DNA of 64,000 nucleotides. It comes from Setaria digitata (Eukaryota; Nematoda; Chromadorea; Rhabditida; Setariidae). Where the stretch lies: positions 1-64,000 of the forward strand of contig RCAB01000356.1 in NCBI GenBank assembly GCA_003640385.1, written 5' to 3'. Below the pieces are notes generated by a model, which was not told the DNA's origin, ran no database searches, and saw nothing but the letters and a program-made list of their open reading frames with translations. Positions 40,401 through 51,531 of the stretch are shown here, piece by piece; within the stretch, counting starts at the first letter, position 1; each line of letters starts with the position of its first letter. The position numbers were made by a program, and so were the translations under genes.

Positions 40401-42509
40401 CTGTTTCCAATTATTTTATCACTGTACAAAAATGTAACCTCATAAAGTAAAAGTATATAGTGAGCATTTTAGAAAGTTTGTACTTTTGAAGAATTCGAAG
40501 TAATAAAATCTTCTAAACTAGAAAACACAATTGTAGAGGAGTTGATGAATGATTGTTGCACATTCTTGATTTCAAAAAACCAGCATTTGGATGTATCATT
40601 GGATACAGTTGAACAGTGTGCCAAATATAGGCTTGCTCGAGATCTTTATCGTCATATTTCTGGTCCAGCTCCATCTACTTTTTGTACAACTGATGCAACC
40701 TCGATCATAGGTCTTTCATGTGGCAAAAATAATTCGCTACGGTTGGTGGGTTGTCACTCTATTTCTAGCCTACTCAGGAGCTTGTTTTACGTGGTCATTG
40801 TTATATATTTGAGGTGCGTTTTACCTCTTTGCATGCCTACATGGTATGAGGACGTGAAATTCATTTTTCAGTTATGATGTCTAAATTTGTGTATAATGTA
40901 CTCTCAAGACTTAGGTTTGTTGGTGTTGATGGTCGGTATGGTGATTATTTTCTGAAACGATTGAGGAGACCATACAAAGGAGAGACTGTTGCATTGATCG
41001 TGGATTCAAGTACTGAAAGAACTTTTTTTATGCAGGCCGAGTTTTCCAGGTATACAACACGCCGTATGTAGTTCTTCATCCATCGTTCAATACAGTATAC
41101 TTTTCTAACTTATCTGTTGCATTTTTATCTGACATGTAGTTTTGCTTAATAGTTACCAGTGTTTGATACGAAGAGATAACGAAGTCAAAGTGCTGGATCT
41201 AGCCAATTGGCTTATTTGTTTCAAAATTTATGGAAGCTACAGCGCTTGATTTTAGGCATACTTTTCGCGATTTTTTGCATTCATTTCACAGTGGCACGTT
41301 GACGCCTCACGTGATTTCCCAGACTTCACGAAGAGAACCAGAAAATGCTCATTTAGCACATGATAGTGTGTCTGTCTTATCGAGTACTATTGCAGAGTCA
41401 TTTAAAACAGATGTTGTGAGCATATTGCATTTTTCGCTTCATTTGTTGCATTACTTTTCATTTCGTATGAAGTTTTCTCTTTAATGAATATAGTTTGGAA
41501 AATGTTCCAAAGTGATCTTTGAACTTCAGTCATGTACGACAAGAAAAACATTGCTCCATATACTGCATGACATATTTATAGCGATACGAAATACTTTTTC
41601 AGAGTGCGTCTGAAGATACTGTGATATTCTTCTCTGGAGGAAGTTGGCATGGACCAAGTGCTTCCGTAATTCATGTTTATCATTCAGTAGCCCATTATTT
41701 CCATCCATTTCTTGAGCTGATCAAATTTCATATGTATGATTTATAATTTTTTCTTGCTGTTTGTATAAATTCATTATTGTATTATTATACTTTTTTAATT
41801 TTTTTAGGATAGATGTTTCGTCAAATGATCTGCCGTGGCAGTTCCAAATGGATACATTGCCTGCAGTTTTGTTTTTCCCGGCAGGAAGGTTGACATTTTT
41901 TTATATTGTTTACTTGGTAATTTTTCTCATGTTGTTAATTTGTCCAAAGTTCCATAAAACTGGGTGAAAAGTAGGTGTTTCATGTGATCATTCCATTAGT
42001 GAATAATTGCATGCTTTTCAGAAAATCGTCTTCTTCTCGATTTCCAGCATTACTTCCGCTAACTGTGCCAAATTTAATTGCTTTTATCATTACGAGATGT
42101 CAGAAAGAGTTGCGATGGCGATTGGCTTTATCTTCTTGCTCATTTTTGTGCATTAAAAAGAACAGTCAACGTTTGCAAAAAATTGCTCTCATGATAAGGA
42201 ACGACATCACATTGCTTAGCTTGCTCGCGTCTTCCAACTACCAACATTATCATCTTTTTCAGCGTTTAATACGAAGGTTGCTTTTAAGCATTTTATCTCA
42301 TATTATAAAAATCAGAATTTTTAGAGATTTTGTGGGCATAAAAATACACGTTAAAATTGTAATGAATTCTCTCCAGAGCAATTAAATTTCGTTATTTCCA
42401 TGATGGAACTTATGGAATACCTTTTTTTTTTTTCTTTTTCAGACGTTCTGAACAACTTCATTCCACACGAAAACTTCTGAGGGCAGTATCAGCATCCAAA
42501 TTCTCTTAA
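37457..42509 (+). CDS. TXNDC11-like thioredoxin-fold ER protein
   Basis: Vertebrate TXNDC11 is an ER membrane protein with thioredoxin-like domains that associates with dual oxidases and ER-degradation factors. Exons seen: 37457-37518, 37595-37829, 38227-38372, 38501-38609, from 38717, 39172-39378, 39495-39619, 39982-40131, 40208 to about 40393, 40537-40741, from about 40916, about 41255-41411, about 41605-41732, 41808-41888, 42022 to about 42275, and 42443-42509. The start gives a hydrophobic signal or anchor ([20 protein letters not shown]). The first thioredoxin-like domain reads [13 protein letters not shown], then [23 protein letters not shown], a strong TXNDC11 match. The last reads [16 protein letters not shown], then [13 protein letters not shown] and [17 protein letters not shown], followed by a basic tail. 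The canonical CxxC is degenerate in both: SxxC in the first and no Cys in the last. A middle exon has RKCCMAEK and RCFQC. The junction around 41225-41255 is uncertain. Confidence 0.85.
39446..39468. repeat. TA microsatellite in TXNDC11-like intron
   Basis: About 23 bases of alternating TA within the intron upstream of the exon at 39495. Confidence 0.9.
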
Positions 42510-44400
42510 TAACCAATTGAGTTAGTAGTATCTTCAGAAATTCGTATAAAATTTCATTGTCAATGTCATTTCTAAAGTCTTGCTCAGCCTTGTGATTTGT
42601 CTGTAAAATTTTGTTTGTTTTCCTTGTTGCGGGTTTTGGTCGGTCAGTTGACTGTCGTTTCAACAGATTGCTGGAAATGTTTGCGGCAGTGCTGAACGTT
42701 TATTCTGTATATAATAAGAAAAAAAAAAAAAAAAAGAACAGGAGGTGAAATTTATAATTACTTGAATCCAAGATTTGGATTTTTGTTCTTCCTGAGGTAA
42801 GGATTAAAATAATATCTTTCATTTCCAGTGCATATATTATTCATTCCAGCAATACATTTTGAGTCAGTCAAACTTGGATGATTTTATATATATTATGTAA
42901 ACTATAGTCATATTGTGAACAAAAAAAATATTCGGATAATAGCGTTTCTTTGTGCTTGCAAAGAAACACGTTTGACTTCTGGATATATTTCACAACCGGC
43001 TCTTCCAACGAATTGTTGTTCCCCTATCATTCTGATGTGACGTACAAGTTCAGCCTCGATTGTTGTTGTGTTTGTTGATCGAATTTTAATGTTAAATTAG
43101 CTCGTGATATAATGTCACTGATTTGGTTATTCATGGATCATGAACAGGAGACGATAAATGAAAAGAATAAACATTCTTTTCTACGCATTGCATTTGTGGA
43201 TAATCGATAAAATTAAAACTTCGTTTAACCAATCACACAGCATTATTGTTCAATTCGTGCTGCTTCTCACCAGTTCGAGTGCTCGCAACTAGTTATACTG
43301 TTTTTTGAGAGCTTAAGATTGGATTAGGTTAAGCTACTTTTCCTCAAAAATTTACCCCTCTTAACTGTTGCTTACTCCCTTTAAGTACGAATATAGTCCA
43401 TGATATTGGACAAACTGTGGTAGGATCTACTAGCAACTGCATCAACCTAAAATAAAAGTCTTGGCACCAGCAATACACTGCTGTACAGGAAGAGTTAATG
43501 GTTTTAACATCTTCATGAATTCACCTTGCTTTCATTGAAATTTCTTGGTGTTGTAATAGAGTTTGGTATCGTCAACAAAGGTTATGACCGTATACCGTTC
43601 AATTTTTTATTAAGTGGCATCTAAATGGGAATGCTTAAATGTGTTGCTCATTTTTTCAATGACATGCAGAATTTATGGAACTAGTTGTTAGCAATATACA
43701 GTAACTCAGATGTTTTCATATTTGGAAACATTTTCTAAATGGAATCCTAAATAAATATGCTAGTATAGGGAAGGAAATTCGTTGCAACTGTCCCTTTGTT
43801 GTAATAGAGTAACAGATTTTAACATTATTCACATTATATGTTAACAGTTTGTGTTTCTTCTTTCGCCTTTATTCCATTTATTTACGAAAATTTATGGCAT
43901 GGTGGAGAAAGTGGCAAAGTTACGCAACAACTGAAAGCTAGCACTGAAAGCATATGAAAAAGTTTGCAAATGGAAGTTTGAACAAAAGATATGTCGCATT
44001 TTCGCAAACTTCAAAGAACATAAAGCGTTGTTTGCATACGCTGTCAAACTTTCACATATACATCTACTGCAGAAGGGAGGAGAATTTTTCGTCAGTGGCG
44101 AGAGAAATAAGTTACTCTCTCCTTTTTCATGCCCCTAATTTTGAAAATGCATATTATGACCAGAGGAAGGAAAGAATTTGCTTACTTCAAGCACGTTGCC
44201 GTTGATCCCAGGACGACATCCTGTCTCCGAGGGAACTTACCAAAGAATTCGCTGTTCTCCTGTCTGCACAGGTTTCAGCAGGTCTAATTCATTCATGAGC
44301 AATTGACATACGCATAACTTTTGCTCCTTATTCATCATACTGTTCAGCACGAACTGTGGCCAATGCGACTGATTATTACGTATGAGACTAGTAGTAAAGA
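42510..44400. other. Intergenic downstream of TXNDC11-like gene
   Basis: AT-rich, with an A-tract at about 42718-42734. Likely 3' untranslated sequence followed by non-coding DNA. Nothing recognisable on either strand. Confidence 0.4.
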
Positions 44401-44700
44401 TATGATGTAACTCTGTCTCATTTCAGAGCCAATAAAAGCAGTAGTGTAAGCATTGCTGTCATTGATTCATCATTCTCCTGCTGTAAAGGAAGAAATACGA
44501 TCCATCGAGATAGTGAGAAATAAAGGGTTTATGCACTGTAACAGTAGCAGAGTACTATGTAACTAAGTGAATTTGCTGGCAGAACTGTATTGTACAGTAA
44601 CAGATAACTGTCATGGTTGCATGAAATGGAAGGAGAGAGGAGAGAGTCAGTGACAGTGGTGACAGTGACAGTGAGACGACACCGGCAGAGGGGACACGAT

Positions 44701-44722
44701 GCTGCTGCTGCTGCTGCTGCTG
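44701..44722. repeat. GCT/CAG trinucleotide repeat, 7 units
   Basis: Seven perfect GCT units on the plus strand (AGC on the minus strand). In the open minus-strand frame at 44529-44804 it would encode alanines, but that frame has no other sign of being real. Confidence 0.9.
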
Positions 44723-45055
44723 GCTGAGATGCCACTGAATCGATTGCAGCTTTTATTGCTTGCTTGCTTTCAAAAGTAGCTTTGCTGCTTGCTAAAGACA
44801 GCACATTCCTGCTAAATACATACGGGTTCTTCCCATGTCTCTGTACTTGTGAATGTGTATGCGTACCCGCATGGCCGGTCTACATGCACGTGAATACGTG
44901 TGCGCACGGATGCTGTCCAGTAACGTGCATCAACGAAAACGTTCGGGACAAACCGACTAATTTAAGGAGCGGAAGTAGTCTGAGAGACGAGGTGCACTCA
45001 TACCACCGGTAGATGGATAATGGCTACACCTCCACAAGAAGCAGTACCGCATCAG

Positions 45056-45081
45056 GTGTGTGTGTGTGTCTGTGTGTGTGT
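45056..45081. repeat. TG dinucleotide microsatellite
   Basis: Two (TG)n tracts separated by a single C. Confidence 0.9.
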
Positions 45082-46942
45082 CACTGTTGGCAGCTCGGTC
45101 TCGACCGCATTGGGGAGGGGACGATGCGGCGGCAGCTTACAGCCCTGCCCTGTCCGTTACACCCATTTTTGAGGATTGTGAATGTGTTTTGAAAAGCGTT
45201 TCTTCTATTGTATATATCCACCATATATGTATGCAAGTGTGCTTCCCGAGTTGACATTGTCCCCGCAGAGTTTCACTTCTCCTCGACCGTTTCACCGCGA
45301 CAGAGCCTCGCCTTCCCTGAACGTCTCTTCGCTGCTCCTCTTATTCGGGATCATTTCCCGTACAGGTAATTTTACTTTCTACCTACCAGAATCAGTGCCC
45401 TTCCTCAGACATTAGTTACAACTTCATACTTCTTTTCGTCCGTCCGCGAAACAGTAAACAGTCTGCCCTGGATTTCAACACCATCTACGTACACCTGTAA
45501 TCAGTCACCAGATTTGGTGAGATCACTACTTTCGATACCCGACACTTCCTTAACGTATCTTTTGGTGCTGACGTACCCACATCACCACTTTCTTGGAACT
45601 ATGCAGATCCCCCGTCTCTGTACGGCCTTCTAATCTTACATCATCTAGACATGCGGTCCTGTTTTGCAAAGAATCATAAAGCTGAATTGTCTAACAACCA
45701 ATTCATGTATGGATAATTCGGTATTTGGCATTTTGAAAATCATTGTCACAATAGCATCGTCTTCTATGAGACAGCCGTGTCCTTGTTTGGTCTTATATTT
45801 TCACCATTTCATTACGCAACAGCCATTTCATCCTTCCTCTTTCAGTAAAACTGTAATATTTGTTCTGGGACTCATAAATTTTGTTTAATCGCTTGGGGTT
45901 GAGAACTGTATTATCAGAGTTCCTTTTTAAATTTAACGAGAATTACTTAGTCATTCAGTTCCCTGCAATTCAGATTTAAGCGCATTTAAGTCGGTAGATC
46001 CGTTAGTCTCGAGTAAAGGTTATTTCATTAAATGTTTCATCAGATCGGAGATTCTGCCCTTACACTATCGAATTTTTTTATACAGTAATGTTGGTGTGTC
46101 ACATTCACTTCTTTACTATCAATGAAATATAGCCATTATTACCTGTAATTGTAACATATTAACTAGACCATTAATAGAAGGGAGCATTAGTCGAATTTTT
46201 GAGAAAAAATGTTTAATGGAGCCGTATAACAAGTGGTAATGTGATTTCGTTGCTTTATTTTGTGGCCGATCATGTGTGGAAGGATTTCCTCACTGAACTT
46301 ACCAGTGTGTGTTTTATATTTATTCCTTTTTTGTGATTACTGTCGAGTAATGTTGAGGAAAAATATATGTCTGGATTCAGGATTAACTCCGTTCCATTAC
46401 TATTACATAGCACGAAGTGTACTGATCCTCTAGAGAAATAAGATTAATTACGGGATTACTTGATAAATACCTTTTTGACTTTCTTTTAGGGAGACTGTTT
46501 GTAATAGATTTTTGTTTCGTAAGCAGAAACATTTGGTAGGACATCATCACTTCAAATTTAGAATGACTTATACACATGTGCAGTGAATCATAATAAGATC
46601 ATCTTACATATCTTTCACTCATGAATATGCTGAAGCAACCTGATGTAAGGATCGCATACACACTTATAAAAGTGAATGATTTGTTTGCAGTGCAGCAGGT
46701 GGAGTACAACTGTACTCTCTGGAGATAAATTCGATGTATGGAAAGTCGGTTTCCTGTAGGAGAGTGTTACAGAAATTCAGAAATTAAACACTGCATCCTG
46801 AAATTTATGCCGTGCAGTAGTTTTGGAGATTTGAAGATATTTTAGTAGTTTAGCATACCGTGTAAAGAACATTATTTGCCAGAGAGAACGAAGTCAGACT
46901 GGTATGACCACGGAGATGCAAAGTCAAAGGATGGAGGAGAGA

Positions 46943-46968
46943 ATAGAGGGGAGGGGAGGGGAGGAGGA
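46943..46968. repeat. G-rich GAGGGG tract
   Basis: Repeated G-runs separated by single A bases, unusual in this AT-rich window. The pattern of four or more closely spaced G runs is of the kind that can form a G-quadruplex on the plus strand. Confidence 0.6.
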
Positions 46969-47563
46969 ATGAAAGTCTGGAGCTTTAGGAACGTTTGCTG
47001 GACAAGCCACGGTCGTGTGATCGCTTTCAGGACTGACCTAGATAGAATTTAAGAAAATACATTGAGGTAATATTAAAAAAAAAAAAAGAACCAGTTGCTG
47101 CTGTAGGTTCTGCATGTAGTATAGCGAAATCAGAACCGGAATCAATTGGCACTGAGAAAAAAAAGAACTCCAACATGAACCACGCAACAGCGACTGTTAA
47201 CAGGCAAAACAAAACATGCGCATTTGGAAGAATGATCAAGAGGAGAAATCCGGGAAATATGTTTTTCCGTTGATGCAGTCGTGTATTGGCTAAAGAAGCT
47301 AGTTGGTCTTAATTTCCAGTTTTTTTGTCGCCGAGTTCCTTACTGCGCTTTATCTTTCATTTCCCATTATTGATGTCTTGACCAGTGCTTTATTGAGACT
47401 AGTAAGAAGTTGCTGGCTAGGAGTAGCAGCATCCTGTAGGTATACATGCGATCTTTCCTTCAGAAGATTAATGCTGAGCTATAATTAACATGCTTTATCA
47501 GATCCAATTTCGTTTTTACAAAGCATTCAGTGTTCGAGGCGTTATTAAAGGATAGAGACGGAT

Positions 47564-47946
47564 TCAAATTGGGTCATTAATAATCTCGTCATCCTTTGCT
47601 ACTTCAGACAGTTCCATTGCACTTGCTGAAACAACATGATGCGAAGGTGCTACTGAGTGAAGAAGTGCTGCTGGTGATATCATATCTATCGATAGCTGCT
47701 CTCTCACAGGATCGACTGTTCCCTTTTTGGTTCGAGTTTTAATTTGGCACTGAGTGGTCGGGATGTTTTGCATGAAGTTTGTGCTGTTCTGAGTGAGATT
47801 TGTTTGAGGGACGCGCAGACACACAGTGATGTTGTTTGTACACAAGTAGTTGGCTCTATTTCGAAGCATTTTTTCCAGGAAAAAGCTCCGCCACTTGTGC
47901 TTCGAGGCGCAGGACGAGAAGAGACCTGTGCTGCTGCTGCTGCCAC
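47564..47946 (-). other. Possible coding exon(s), minus strand, unrecognised
   Basis: Two overlapping minus-strand frames look protein-like in composition. One runs through SAPPSVAAAAAQVSSRPAPR (its alanines come from a CTG/CAG run). The other ends in the acidic tail MELSEVAKDDEIINDPI followed by a stop at 47564. No family was recognised and no splice pair joins the two frames convincingly. The area is GC-richer, so chance ORFs are likely. Confidence 0.25.
47928..47942. repeat. Short CTG repeat
   Basis: Four CTG units plus flanking matches, in the GC-richer block. Confidence 0.85.
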
Positions 47947-48445
47947 TGATGGAGGAGCCGACGGGGCGAACCCATTTGGTATGGTCTCTCCTCTGTCCCT
48001 GCCTGCTCCATCTATCGAATTTTCACTGGTTCACATTGTTCGTTCTGCTGCACCTCGGGCCTTTCCCCTCCCCTGTTTGCCTTCCCGTCGCTACCTGCAC
48101 AACCATTCAGCCTGCTGCTGCCACCCACACACCCGTATGGCACTCTCCACTCAGCCACGCCACGCAGCTAACTTTCCCCTGCAGGGAATGCCTTGCACTG
48201 CTCTGCGTTCTCCTGTGTCTTGCTGCTGGCAGCGCTATTGGGAGAACACACATACACATACCGTTGCACTCAGCTGACTTTCGGCCCTTCTCAGCTGATG
48301 TTTACATGTTGTGATGGACTTCTTCGCCCCCCATCCTTGACTTTGCTGCTCAAGCTGTGCTGACAGGCAGGAAGGCCCTTTCTCCCTTCCGCTCTTGCCG
48401 GTTGTTTGCCGGAGGAAAAACTCATGCACTACTTATCTATCCTCT

Positions 48446-48711
48446 TCATCTGCATCTGTGCAGCCGATTTGTCGCTGCGGAACTCTCTGCGGGTGTGTCA
48501 AAGTTCAAGTAGTACATCGTACGAACTTGTAAAAAGATGATGAGAAAGATTTCAGTCACATGAGTGACACACAATTTTGTTGGTCCCTGTATAGACAGCA
48601 ATCCGAGCCTATATGCTGAGATAGCAGTGAAACCGTCAGCAATCACACCATCTCTTTTCCCCTTAAAAGAATCACCAAAGACTACTGACAGTGGCATATG
48701 GAACTGAAAAC
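48446..48711 (-). other. Exon-like minus-strand ORF, unrecognised
   Basis: An open frame starts right after a TTTTCAG acceptor (minus strand, near 48712) and reads FHMPLSVVFGDSFKGKRD and then GVIADGFTAISAYRLGLLS. A possible GTTCGT donor lies near 48531; without it the frame runs on to a stop at 48446. It lies upstream, in minus-strand sense, of the other minus-strand candidate at 47.6-47.9 kb, so both could belong to one unknown gene. No domain was recognised. Confidence 0.25.
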
Positions 48712-49660
48712 ACAAATTTGAATTTATTACTAATGAGCTGATAACGATTATACATATGTACATATCATTTTGCACAGTTGCACAATTTACATCAGTACTG
48801 GCAATATGTCAGTTTGTTATCTGCGGCTCTTGAACAACGTCAGATTTTGAAATGATAAAATTTCTTGGTAAGTAAACAAAATATCACACCCCATATACAG
48901 AAATTACATACACGGACATATAAAGCACACGTCTAGCGAAATGCAATAAATAGTCATAACAAGCAGGGCAGTAATAGTGATTAATGGTCGTAGACATGTA
49001 TGAATGTTTTTATGTGAGCCCCGAAAGGTACTGTTGATAGTTTACGGGCCGTCAGTATGCCGTTGTTGAGAGATGCCAGCTTTTGAAACTGTTGCTTCAA
49101 CCGATGTTGCATCATCCTTCACTCTTTACTCGTTTTGTAGATCTCATCTATCCATGTAGACGCTTCAAGTGGGAAGAGAGCGCCTTCCAGGAGTCTCGTC
49201 TTACCCGTCTCAAAGAACTGTTCCTTACTTAGTGCCAACTTGTTTGAATTATTTTCTGTTTGTCGACCACTTAAAGTCGAAAGCTACAGAGAAAGACACT
49301 AGATCTACAATTTTAATTCAAAAAATTCTATGGAATACAGAAGAGGACCACTTTATGATCTTTGACCTTCCAGGGTTAATATCACTCCTTTCATCTGTTG
49401 TGTGCATCAATAATTCGTGAAAGACAGTGTGAAGATTGAAAGAGGCTTGTTACTGGAGAACTAAGACTGCCGGAAAACTGTACAGTGGCGAATTGGGAAG
49501 CAAGTTGTATCGCTTGTCGGTCCTTTACTTCCTATTTTCTCATGCACTTTTTTCAAGCCTTTACTGTGGCCTTTTCAAATTTGGAGCAACTGACGTGCCA
49601 CAGGTTGTTAATTCGTTACTTCTACATTTTTGCGTTTGATCACTAAAGTGATTTTTCAGG

Positions 49661-49937
49661 TACGGTATATGAAATATCCGTGATAGGACGACCTGTGATT
49701 GCTATGGTTCATTTTATCGAAGAATTTCTACGACTTGTCCTTCGACCAGAGTATTACAACCTAACTCTACGTAGTGATTACCAGAAGCGCTTAGAGTACA
49801 CGGAGCCTGATCATACCGCTGACGGTCTGCATGCCAGAGGCGCCATTCACATGGGTATCGCCAGTTTGCTCCACAAATCACCATGGTATTCATCCACGTA
49901 CCGTGTGTCGATCCGTGCGCAGCCTGTCGTTTCATAG
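49661..49937 (+). other. Exon-like plus-strand ORF, unrecognised
   Basis: After a TTTTTCAG acceptor ending at 49660 the sequence is open for about 90 codons to a TAG at 49937. It reads through VIGRPVIAMVHFIEEFLRLV and later GLHARGAIHMGIASLLHKS. Composition is protein-like, but the preceding 60-base candidate intron does not join in phase, and the opposite strand is also open. No family was recognised. Confidence 0.22.
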
Positions 49938-50720
49938 ATTGTAAATGCACCTGTCTGGTATGCAGACCGACTGAACGGTGCTCTTCGTCTGTAGCGGTAC
50001 TTTCTCTATTCTTAATTTCAGATTTGATTCTTCATGTTAATTCCTCCGTACTGGCCTGATTCCTGTAGCCAAAACGGATCGCCAATAGTGAACCGGAATA
50101 GTAACAACAAGTTAGCTTTTAAAGAGACTAAACTAAGAAGTTGTTGCCAGGAAATAATTTGCTTCCGCTCTAACTAGGTAGTGAATTAGCTTCAAGGTGT
50201 GCATGATTGCGGTGAAGGAAGTATACCCATGGTAGGTAATGTACTGTTAAGCTGTGTTAAGGAGAGAGCGATTTAGTGGAAGTAGACCTTCGTCTTAAAC
50301 GATACCTCTGGGGAGCCAAAGCACATTAATCATGTCTTTGGCCATAACATTCTATCAGCGAACCAAATGATGATGACCTTGAAGTGTGTGTTGCTTATTG
50401 GACCCCTTCACCTCCAATCACTTCAATTCACGTCCTCTTCTTAATTTCTTCTTTTTTTGAATTTACCAAAAAACCTTGTTTTGCATTTTCCCTGCCACTA
50501 ATGTCATGGATGGGATGGGCTATGGATGGATGGATGGAAGGGTGGGGCTTGTTGTTAATGTTTTCTGCTCCGTCCGTATTATTCACATTACTTTCCCCCT
50601 CTCTCCCTGTATCTCTATCTCTCTGACTCTCTTTTGCTATAGCGTCAATACAAGAAGCACTTCACTCTTCGAGCACCACACGCTATTGAGGGGCAACACT
50701 CGCCTTCCTTCCATACCAAG

Positions 50721-51037
50721 CATCATCATTATTTCTATTATCATTGTTATTATTATTATTTATTATTGTTATTAGTAATTATATTGTTATTACCGACGTT
50801 ATTGTTTATTAATTAATTACTACTACCAATTATTCTTGTCATTAATTATCTAATTATTATTTCTATTATTATTTTATTACTATTTTTTATTTATTATTGT
50901 TATTAATTACTATTGTTATTCAATTTATTGTTATCATTATTTATTATTAATTATGGTTGTTATTATTGTTGTTACTATTATTATCGTTATTCATTGTAAG
51001 TACTATTATTATTATTATTATTATTATCGTTATTACT
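50721..51037. repeat. Long imperfect ATT-type triplet repeat region
   Basis: About 320 bases built almost only of TTA/ATT/TTG/ATC-type triplets, with pure ATT runs near 50750-50760 and 51003-51027. It looks like an expanded and diverged ATT microsatellite. The hydrophobic Ile/Tyr ORFs read across it are artefacts of the repeat. Confidence 0.85.
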
Positions 51038-51289
51038 CACAGTCATCACGATCATTGTTATTGTCATGTGATTTATCATCCTTGGAAATGCATATAAAAC
51101 CCGCTACCGTTACATCCTGCATGCTAACGGATTCTCTACTTAACGTCATCATCATATCCTTTCCTGCTCCCAATTATCGCATTTAGTTCTCTCTCATAGC
51201 TTGCTTTTACATTAGCTTGCCTTATGCTCTAGGTAGAGCCATTTTCCCTCAACTCTTTCTCATGACACTTAGTCATCATCATTTTCATA

Positions 51290-51480
51290 GGTATTTGATA
51301 TACCTTAAAGCGAGAGAAGCCAGAAATCTCGAGACACAAAATAAGGAATTACTGGGTGGCAGTGTGGTTAGCTGGTTGTCAGCGTATCGGACAACGGCTA
51401 TCATCACTGCCGTCCCGGTTATCCTGTCGTTCATCTCGTCGTTCACAGTTTTTAATCGTTTTGTTAATCACTTTCAGTCC
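51290..51480 (+). other. Exon-like ORF with weak ABC-transporter membrane-domain look
   Basis: Following a TTTTCATAG acceptor near 51290 the frame reads YLKAREARNLETQNKELL, then a hydrophobic stretch with AIITAVPVILSFISSFTVF. The layout (charged helix, then a membrane helix with a proline) recalls the first membrane domain of ABCC transporters, but there is no nucleotide-binding domain, Walker A or LSGGQ motif anywhere nearby. Most likely chance or a lone fragment. Confidence 0.15.
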
Positions 51481-51531
51481 TCTCCTGTGCTAGTTTTACT
51501 TATCTATTCTTTCATCATTCCCTTGCCATAA

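Larger units (their letters stand above)
44400..48500. other. GC-richer block with triplet repeats, no recognised gene
   Basis: Base composition shifts here from strongly AT-rich to much more GC-rich, especially 44.6-45.3 and 47.7-48.4 kb. The block carries CTG/CAG runs, a TG microsatellite and purine-rich G tracts. It contains overlapping long open frames on both strands (plus 47744-48277, plus 47850-48314, minus 47564-47869, minus 47704-47946), as expected by chance when stop codons become rare. None has a recognised domain. It could be a regulatory island, the first exon area of an unrecognised gene, or a degraded coding block. Confidence 0.5.

Noticed and set aside
44529..44804. Minus-strand ORF with poly-alanine
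   Set aside because: The alanine run is just the CTG/CAG repeat; no motif, no splice context, and neighbouring frames are equally open.
47744..48314. Long plus-strand ORFs of 177 and 154 codons
   Set aside because: They overlap each other in different frames, sit in GC-richer repeat-containing DNA where stops are rare, are rich in Cys/His/Pro without any domain pattern, and face open minus-strand frames.
50953..51186. Ile/Tyr-rich ORFs over the ATT repeat
   Set aside because: Direct translation of the triplet repeat; no independent coding evidence.
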